Source of the DNA: a bacterium
GTDB taxonomy: Bacteria; Verrucomicrobiota; Verrucomicrobiae; Opitutales; Opitutaceae
NCBI GenBank assembly: GCA_021780625.1
Contig: JAJXYI010000258.1
Coordinates: forward strand, 1-13,743
Direction of reading: 5' to 3'
DNA length: 13,743 bases
Under the pieces are notes generated by a model. The model saw only the letters and a program-made list of their open reading frames with translations, was not told the origin of the DNA and ran no database searches. The position numbers and the translations under genes are program-made. Below, piece by piece: positions 5,723 to 11,963 of the stretch. Each line of letters starts with the position of its first letter. Positions within the stretch are counted from its first letter, which is position 1.

Positions 5723-8428
5723 ATGATGCACGCCCGTGTCGCCGTGGTGATGCCGTGCTACAACCAGGGGAAATACCTGCGCGAGGCCGTGCAGAGCGTC
5801 TTCGACCAGACGTTTGCCGACTGGGAGCTGGTGATCGTCAATGATGGCAGCACCGACGACAGCGAGGCGGTCGCGAAGGCTGTCATCGCCGAAAATCCGG
5901 GGCGCCGGATCACGCTGGTTTCCCAAGCCAACGCCGGTCCGTCAGCGGCGCGGAATCGGGCGATCGCCGCGACGCAGGCCGCCTACATCCTGCCGTTGGA
6001 TGCCGATGACCGCATCGCGCCGAATGCTGTCGCGCGCATGTCCGAGCTCCTGGATCGGGAGCCGAAGGTGGCGATCGCGTATTGCGATTGGGACCACTTC
6101 GGAGCCGTTCAGGGCGTGCGCAAGGCACTCGAGTACGATTTCAAATATCTGTCCGAGAAGGAAAACATCTTCACGTGCACGTCGATGTTCCGGCGCGTAG
6201 CCTGGGAGAAGACAGGGGGCTTCAAGCTCAACATGAACCTCGGTCTCGAGGACTGGGAGTTTTGGATCAGCTGCGGCGAGCTGGGCTTCGTCGGTAAACG
6301 CATCCCGGAGGTGCTGTTTCACTACCGCATCAAGGAGCAGAGCCGAAACACCAAGGTTCAGGAGCATTACCGGGTGATGTTTGCCCAGATCATCCTGAAT
6401 CATCCCAGGCTCTACGCGCCGGCGACGGTCCAGGCCGCGGAGCAGATCCTGCGCCTGCACAAGGCGGCGCCGGCGCCCACGGACCTGAAGGCGCGTGTGG
6501 CCGACCTGCTCGCGACCGCGAAACAGCTCGCCGAGGCGGGGCAGAAACGCGAGGCGCTAGCGTGCCTCAAGGACGTCGTCGCGCTCGCGAAGACGCCTGA
6601 GGTGGTGAAGCAGGTGGAGACGATCATGCTGCTGTTGAAGCCGGCGGCACCCGCGGCAACCGCCGCTCCGAAGGCGCTCTCCGAACTCCTGAAGCGGCAT
6701 GACGAGAATCCCGGCGACGCCGCGATCTGCGCCGAGTTGGAGAAGGTCCGTGAGCGAGTCATCTCGGCGCTCTGGAATGCCCGTCACGCCGGCGCGCAGG
6801 CAGCCCTGAAGGCGGCGGATCTCGAAACGTATCGAACGCTGCTCGAAAGCTCATTCTTCCTTCACGATTCTCCGGAGCTGGTGAAGCGGGTGTCGGAGTG
6901 GCCCAGCGGTGACGGTGTGCGAAGCCTGGCGCAGGCTTTGATCACGATTCCGTGGAAGACGACGATGGTGCCGGGACTCGGCACGCTCCCGGTCGAAGTG
7001 CGGGTTTCGTTCCTGCGGTATCTTTTCCGTACGCCGCACTGCCTGTCCGAGGCAGGTGAGGCCGATGCCTATGGCGGCCATTTCTCCCGCGTGACTGCCG
7101 CGGTGACCGCTCACATCGAGGCGAAGCCTGAGCCTCGCGACGCCCGGGAGGTGCTAGAGGCCTTTCTGGTCAGTCATTCCTGCATTCCGTTGTACGTCGC
7201 CGCGGGCGATACGACCCCGTGGATGCGGGCCCGCGCCAGGTTGATCGAACGCTACCTCGCCTCGCTGGGGTGTCAGCTCGATCACGCGACTCCGGTCCGC
7301 TCGACTGCAGGTCGCAGGATTCGGGTGGGCTTTATCAGCCATCACTTCGGGCATCAGACGGAGACCTACGTCACCCTTGGAAGCCTTCATCTTGATCGGC
7401 AGCGTTTTGAAATCCTGCTGTTTGCGGTCAGTGCGAATCCAGGCTCCGTCGAGGCCTACTGTCGGTCAAAGGCCGATCACTTTCATGTCCTGCCCAAATC
7501 CGTCAGGGAGCAGGTCGCCGCGATCCGGGCAGCCCAGCTTGATATCGCGATCATCGGCACGAACGTGACGGCGGTGACGAACCCGATCGCGCTGATTGCC
7601 GCGCACAGACTGGCGCCGAAACAGGTCGTCTCGTATTGCTCTCCGATGACGACCGGGTTCAAGCATGCCGACTTTTTCCTGGCGGGTTCTCACGCGCTGA
7701 CGCCGGCGGGGCGCGGTCAATTTTCCGAAAAGATCCTGGAAATCGAGGGGCCTCCCGGGTGCATGGATTACAGAGGGGAACCTCCCTCGGTGCCGGCGCC
7801 GATGTCGCGTGCGAAGTTTGGTTTGGACGCCAGCGACATCGTCTTTCTGAACGCCGCCTCCACCTACAAGATCAGCCACGAGTGCCTGGACGCCTGGTGT
7901 CGCATTCTGGGCGAGCTGCCGGGCTCGCGTCTGGTCCTGATGCCCTACAATCCGAATTGGACCAGCCAATTTCCAAGGGTCGCATTCGAGAGAAATCTAC
8001 GGCATCTGGCTGAGAAGCACGGGGTGGCCTGGGATCGAATCGTCATCGCCCCCGGACAGCCGACCAGACAGGCGGTCAAGGACATCGAGGTCATCGCAGA
8101 CGTCTATCTGGACACCTTTCCGTTTGCCGGGAGCCTGGCGGTTTTCGATCTGCTGGAGTTGGGCATTCCGTCGGTGGCGAAGAGCGGAACGTCGTTTAGA
8201 TCGAACTTTTCCGCGGCGTTGCTACGGGAGTTTGGTGTCACCGACCTCATTTGTGAGACCACGGAATCCTATGTGGCGAAAGCCCTCGAGCTCGCCCGGA
8301 ACGCGTCCGCGAGGGCGGGCCACAAGTCTGCTCTTCAGAGGGGCTTCGAAGTGAGGAACCGCGCAACCTCGCCCGAACTCTTTGGCGAGGAGCTGGGGCG
8401 GCGGCTCCTGGAATTGTGCACGGGTTGA
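5723..8428 (+). CDS. Bifunctional glycosyltransferase: GT2 head fused to GT41 (OGT-like) tail
   Basis: This 901-residue protein has two catalytic-type domains. Residues 1-246 are a textbook GT2: VVMPCYNQGKYLREAV, VNDGSTDDS, LDADD at 92-96 and LEDWEFW with Glu176-Asp177. A helical linker with Ala/Pro-rich joints (around 250 and 307-317) and a TPR-like helical pair (about 260-290) follows. Residues about 530-890 are a GT41 domain: RRIRVGFISHHFGHQ with His544 at the human OGT His498 position, HRLAPKQVVSY, STYKIS with Lys716 at the Lys842 position, and YLDTFP (795-800). The C-terminal NGTTT loop is replaced by FAGSLAVFD. Both halves may therefore be active, one starting and one extending a glycan on the same protein; this is inference. 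Two adjacent ATGs (5723, 5726) are possible starts. The stop lies 7 bases before the next gene, indicating one operon. Confidence 0.85.
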   Translation: MMHARVAVVMPCYNQGKYLREAVQSVFDQTFADWELVIVNDGSTDDSEAVAKAVIAENPGRRITLVSQANAGPSAARNRAIAATQAAYILPLDADDRIAPNAVARMSELLDREPKVAIAYCDWDHFGAVQGVRKALEYDFKYLSEKENIFTCTSMFRRVAWEKTGGFKLNMNLGLEDWEFWISCGELGFVGKRIPEVLFHYRIKEQSRNTKVQEHYRVMFAQIILNHPRLYAPATVQAAEQILRLHKAAPAPTDLKARVADLLATAKQLAEAGQKREALACLKDVVALAKTPEVVKQVETIMLLLKPAAPAATAAPKALSELLKRHDENPGDAAICAELEKVRERVISALWNARHAGAQAALKAADLETYRTLLESSFFLHDSPELVKRVSEWPSGDGVRSLAQALITIPWKTTMVPGLGTLPVEVRVSFLRYLFRTPHCLSEAGEADAYGGHFSRVTAAVTAHIEAKPEPRDAREVLEAFLVSHSCIPLYVAAGDTTPWMRARARLIERYLASLGCQLDHATPVRSTAGRRIRVGFISHHFGHQTETYVTLGSLHLDRQRFEILLFAVSANPGSVEAYCRSKADHFHVLPKSVREQVAAIRAAQLDIAIIGTNVTAVTNPIALIAAHRLAPKQVVSYCSPMTTGFKHADFFLAGSHALTPAGRGQFSEKILEIEGPPGCMDYRGEPPSVPAPMSRAKFGLDASDIVFLNAASTYKISHECLDAWCRILGELPGSRLVLMPYNPNWTSQFPRVAFERNLRHLAEKHGVAWDRIVIAPGQPTRQAVKDIEVIADVYLDTFPFAGSLAVFDLLELGIPSVAKSGTSFRSNFSAALLREFGVTDLICETTESYVAKALELARNASARAGHKSALQRGFEVRNRATSPELFGEELGRRLLELCTG

Positions 8429-8435
8429 GACGCCG

Positions 8436-10334
8436 ATGGCTGATTCCAATCGCTTGTCCGCAGCGTCGGGTGGTTCCTGGCAGGCCGTCTTCTCGGAGGG
8501 CGTCCGCCTGCACAAGGAGGGCAGGCTTCGAGAGGCGGCAGAGTGTTACCGCAGGGTGAGGGGCTTGGCTCCGGCGTGCCGGGAGGCCTGGCATTTCGGC
8601 GGAATGATCGCGCTTCTCAACCACCAGCCAACCGAGGCTGCCGCGTTGTTCAGGGAGGCGCTCCGACTTTCTCCGAAGGCGGGTGAGAGTGCGCTGTGTC
8701 TGGGCGTCGCGTGCCTTGCGATGGGGGATCTGCCCGCGGCCGAGGCGGCGCTTCGTCATGCGGTGTCGGTGGCTCCGACGAACGCCATGGCGTGGGACAA
8801 TCTTGCGTCGGTTCTGCGGCAGCAGGGGCGCGTCGAAGAGGCGGTGGCTGCGCACGAGCGGGCCGTGAAGCTTCAGCCGGCGAATGCGGCGGCGTGGTAC
8901 AGTTATGGAACCACCCTGCTCGGAATCGAACGGGTGGACGAGGCCGGCGCCTGTTTCGAACGGGCCCTTAAGGTCGATCCTGATCACCTCGATGCAAAGA
9001 CCGGGTTGGCGACCCTCTGTCACCGCCGACACCAGGTCGAGCGGGCCGTCCAGCTCTTCGGCGAGGTGCTCGCCCGGGATCCGTCCAAACATTCGGCGCG
9101 GAGTTATCGTCTTTTTTCGATGAACTGCCTCCCGTCCGTTTCGAGGGAGCAGCTCCATGCGGAGCATGTGGCGTTTGGGCGTGCGATGGGCGCGGCGCCG
9201 ACGCGCGACTTCGCCTGCTCGCGCGATCCAGGACGACGCCTGCGCGTGGCGTTCCTGTCGCCCGACCTGCGCGACCACTCGGTCGCCTATTTCCTCGAAC
9301 CTCTTCTCCGATGCCTCGACCGTGAGGCTTTTGAAGTCGTCCTCTATCACGACCATTACCTGTCCGATGCGATGAGCGCGCACCTGAGGGGGCTGTCCTC
9401 GTTGTGGAGAAATTTCGGAGGACAGCTCAACGCGGTAGTCGAAACGACGATACGGGGCGATGCTCCGGACATCCTCGTGGACCTGGCGGGGCACACGGGC
9501 CTGAATCGTCTGGAGGTCTTTGCGCACCGGGTGGCGCCGGTGCAGGTGACCTACCTCGGATATCCGAATACGACCGGACTTGCCGCGATGGATTACCGGT
9601 TTGTCGACGCCATCACCGACCCTCCGGGAGAGGCCGACCGCCTCGCGACGGAACGGTTGGTGCGGTTTTCGCCGACGGCCTGGAGTTACTCGGCCCCGCC
9701 GGATGCGCCGGCCGTGTCGCCTTCTCCGGGCGCCGACGGGGCGGGCGTCGTGTTCGGGTCGTTCAACAATTTCACGAAGGTCAACGACGACCTGCTTGCG
9801 TTGTGGGGGCGCGTGCTCGCAGCCGTGCCGGACTCGCGCCTGTTCCTGAAGGCAAGGGCGCTCGACGAACCGCAGCTTCGCACCTGGGTCGTCGACCGGC
9901 TCAGGCGCGCCGGGATCGAGCCGGACCGCGTGGACTTGCGGGGATTCGTCGGAGGAAAAGCCTCCCACCTGGACGTCTATTCCAAGGTCGACATCGCCCT
10001 GGACACGTCGCCGTACAACGGAACCACGACCACCTGCGAGGCGCTTTGGATGGGCGTGCCGGTGGTGAGCCTCGCTGGCGACCGGCATGCGGCCCGCGTT
10101 GGGGCCAGCCTGCTGACGGCCCTGGGGCGACCCGAATGGATTGCCCGGACAGCTGACGACTACGTCGCGATTGCGGCTCGACTCGCGGGCGGCCGGTCGG
10201 CCCTGGCGACCGAACGGCATGGCCTGCGGGAGCTGATGCGTTCGAGCCTCTTGTGCGATCATGCCACCCAGGCGGCCCGCTTTGGGGCGGCGCTTCGCGA
10301 TTGCTGGCGCCAGTGGTGCGCTTCCAAGGGGTAG
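8436..10334 (+). CDS. Canonical TPR-GT41 protein O-glycosyltransferase (OGT/SPINDLY-like)
   Basis: This 632-residue protein has the standard bacterial OGT layout. Residues about 13-220 carry six TPRs (for example AWDNLASVLRQQGRVEEAV), which in this family bind the protein substrate. Residues about 267-632 form the GT41 catalytic region: RVAFLSPDLRDHSVAYFLEP with His281 matching human OGT His498, DILVDLAGHTG, APVQVTYLGYPNTTG, FGSFNNFTKV with Lys448 matching Lys842, and LDTSPYNGTTTTCEALWMG from residue 522, the donor-binding loop. All expected motifs are present, so it is probably active with a UDP- or GDP-sugar on Ser/Thr of a protein. The ATG at 8436, 7 bases after the previous stop, is preferred over a TTG at 8382 that would overlap the upstream gene. 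The ribosome binding site is weak, so coupled translation with the fusion gene is likely. Confidence 0.9.
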   Translation: MADSNRLSAASGGSWQAVFSEGVRLHKEGRLREAAECYRRVRGLAPACREAWHFGGMIALLNHQPTEAAALFREALRLSPKAGESALCLGVACLAMGDLPAAEAALRHAVSVAPTNAMAWDNLASVLRQQGRVEEAVAAHERAVKLQPANAAAWYSYGTTLLGIERVDEAGACFERALKVDPDHLDAKTGLATLCHRRHQVERAVQLFGEVLARDPSKHSARSYRLFSMNCLPSVSREQLHAEHVAFGRAMGAAPTRDFACSRDPGRRLRVAFLSPDLRDHSVAYFLEPLLRCLDREAFEVVLYHDHYLSDAMSAHLRGLSSLWRNFGGQLNAVVETTIRGDAPDILVDLAGHTGLNRLEVFAHRVAPVQVTYLGYPNTTGLAAMDYRFVDAITDPPGEADRLATERLVRFSPTAWSYSAPPDAPAVSPSPGADGAGVVFGSFNNFTKVNDDLLALWGRVLAAVPDSRLFLKARALDEPQLRTWVVDRLRRAGIEPDRVDLRGFVGGKASHLDVYSKVDIALDTSPYNGTTTTCEALWMGVPVVSLAGDRHAARVGASLLTALGRPEWIARTADDYVAIAARLAGGRSALATERHGLRELMRSSLLCDHATQAARFGAALRDCWRQWCASKG

Positions 10335-10403
10335 TGCCGGGGGCGCCGACGGTGGTGGGTTTGGTTCGCGCTTTGAGGAGGGACAGGATTCAATCTCCGC
10401 GCT
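10335..10403 (+). other. Spacer between the glycosylation block and the MEMO-AMMECR1 gene
   Basis: The 69 bases hold no terminator-like hairpin with a T run. A very strong Shine-Dalgarno-like run, GAGGAGGGA (10375-10383), lies 20 bases before the ATG at 10404, too far for normal use. No ATG, GTG or TTG is found between them in the frame of the gene, and a TGA precedes it. A promoter could be present but none is evident. Confidence 0.35.
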
Positions 10404-11963
10404 ATGGCCGGAAACTTACCCCGTATGTTGGTCGCGAGGCTGGCGCGGTGGACACGGTACTCCGCGGCGGGCGTCGCTGTCGTATTCACCGGCGAGACCG
10501 GTGCGAAGGGAAAGGTGCGCGAGGCATCGGCGGCGGGCATCTTCTATCCTGCCGAGTCGGGCATGCTGCGCCGGCAGATCGACGACCTGCTTGCGAAGGC
10601 CGTGAAGACGGAGCGCATGCCGGGCCTGCATGCGATCGTGTGCCCGCATGCCGGATACGTTTACTCAGGTGTCGTGGCGGCTGCCTCGTATCTCCAGTGC
10701 GAGGGCAGGGGGTACTCCACGGTGATCATTCTGGCTCCGAGCCATACGGCGTATCTTCAAACCGCCTCGGTCACCGACGCGGACGTGTTCAGAACCCCGC
10801 TCGGCGACGCGGTCGTCTCGAAGCGGGCGCGCCTGCTGGCACGGCTGCCGCCATTTGAACTGGAACCGCGTTGCGACGTGAGGCGGCCTCCCTGGTGGGA
10901 AGACGTGCACCGCGCCGCGTTCGCACCGAGCGACGACCGGGCGGACACGTGGGAGCACGCCGACGAAGTGCAGGTGCCGTTTATCCAGCGGGTGATGCCG
11001 GGGGCGGAGATCATTCCCGTCATCATGGGCGACGTGGATCCTGTCGCAGCGGCAAAGGCCCTCGCGCAGGTCATCGATGACAAAACCTTGATCGTCGTGA
11101 GCACGGACCTGAGTCACTACCGCAGCTATGCGGACGCGCGGCGGCTCGATCACTCGTGCGTCGAGGCGATTTGCCGCCTAGATCCGTCGGGCATAGCCCC
11201 CGACTCGGCGTGCGGGCGGATTCCGGTGCTGACCTTGATCGAATTGGCGAAGCAGCGCGGCTGGCACGCCCAATTGCTCGACTACCGCAACAGCGGCGAC
11301 ACCGCAGGCGGAAAGGGCAGGGTGGTCGGCTATGCGGCGATCGCCTTTGGGGAAGGATCAGGGGAGCGTGCGGGCGTCGCGAGGCATTCAGCCCAGGAAC
11401 GTCGGGAACTGCTCGCGATCGCGCGGCGCGCACTGGGGGAGGCGGCGTCGACTGGAAAGTCCATCGAAGTCGATCCGGCAACGATTCCGCCCGCGTTACG
11501 GGAGAAAAAGGGGTGTTTCGTGACTCTGACGGAGGGCGGACGACTGCGCGGCTGCATCGGGCATATCATTGCCCAGGAACCCTTGTATCAGGCGGTGGCC
11601 GACAATGCGCGGAGTGCGGCGATCAGGGATCCGCGGTTTGGCGCTGTCACGGCGTCCGAAGTGAAAGACATCGAGATTGAGGTCAGCGTGCTCACGACGC
11701 CGGTCGCGCTCGAGTTCTCCGGACCTGACGAACTCCTGGCGAAGTTGAATGCCGGGCGTGACGGAGTCGTCCTCCAGATCGGGCGCCGGACCGCGACCTA
11801 TCTTCCGCAGGTATGGGAGCAGCTCAGGGACAAGGTGGCGTTTCTCAACAGCCTGGCGGAGAAGGCCGGGTGTGGTGCGGATGAGTGGCGCGGCGCGGGA
11901 GTGAAAGTTTTCACCTATCAGGTCGAATCCTTCAGCGAGGCGGAGGGTGAACACGCAGAGTGA
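10404..11963 (+). CDS. MEMO-AMMECR1 fusion (AmmeMemoRadiSam proteins B and A in one chain)
   Basis: This 519-residue protein fuses two conserved domains. Residues about 38-310 are a MEMO domain, beginning VREASAAGIFYPAESG, with all metal-ligand positions of the family: CPHAGY (His82), APSHT (His114), STDLSHY (Asp235, His238) and SACGRIP (Cys270). The family resembles extradiol dioxygenases and human MEMO1 binds iron or copper. Residues about 328-510 are an AMMECR1 domain with the invariant LRGCIG (381-386, Cys384). In many bacteria and archaea the same two domains are separate proteins alongside a radical SAM enzyme; the biochemical role of the set is poorly defined. That third partner is not in this window. 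The N-terminal 37 residues are extra and mildly hydrophobic (AAGVAVVFTG) without a clear signal peptide. The start is uncertain because the nearest strong ribosome binding sequence is 20 bases away. The 3' end overlaps the next gene by 17 bases. Confidence 0.88.
   Translation: MAGNLPRMLVARLARWTRYSAAGVAVVFTGETGAKGKVREASAAGIFYPAESGMLRRQIDDLLAKAVKTERMPGLHAIVCPHAGYVYSGVVAAASYLQCEGRGYSTVIILAPSHTAYLQTASVTDADVFRTPLGDAVVSKRARLLARLPPFELEPRCDVRRPPWWEDVHRAAFAPSDDRADTWEHADEVQVPFIQRVMPGAEIIPVIMGDVDPVAAAKALAQVIDDKTLIVVSTDLSHYRSYADARRLDHSCVEAICRLDPSGIAPDSACGRIPVLTLIELAKQRGWHAQLLDYRNSGDTAGGKGRVVGYAAIAFGEGSGERAGVARHSAQERRELLAIARRALGEAASTGKSIEVDPATIPPALREKKGCFVTLTEGGRLRGCIGHIIAQEPLYQAVADNARSAAIRDPRFGAVTASEVKDIEIEVSVLTTPVALEFSGPDELLAKLNAGRDGVVLQIGRRTATYLPQVWEQLRDKVAFLNSLAEKAGCGADEWRGAGVKVFTYQVESFSEAEGEHAE
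11937..11940 (+). promoter_or_regulatory. Ribosome binding site for the SpeE-like membrane protein gene
   Basis: GAGG ends 6 bases before the GTG at 11947, inside the end of the preceding gene. It supports GTG as the start and translational coupling of the two genes. The first in-frame ATG would fall inside the first membrane segment. Confidence 0.45.

Noticed and set aside
8382..8435. TTG start giving a longer TPR-GT41 protein
   Set aside because: It would overlap the fusion gene by 47 bases, uses a rare start and adds 18 residues without TPR character. The ATG at 8436 fits better.
8247..10262. 671-codon open frame on the - strand opposite the TPR-GT41 gene
   Set aside because: It is a shadow of high-GC codon usage on the other strand. 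Its translation is Arg/Pro-rich with no domain signs, and the + strand frame has full GT41 and TPR motifs.
10253..10858. 201-codon + strand frame overlapping the MEMO-AMMECR1 gene
   Set aside because: It overlaps two well-supported genes in another frame and has a low-complexity Gly/Arg-rich composition; no motif was seen.
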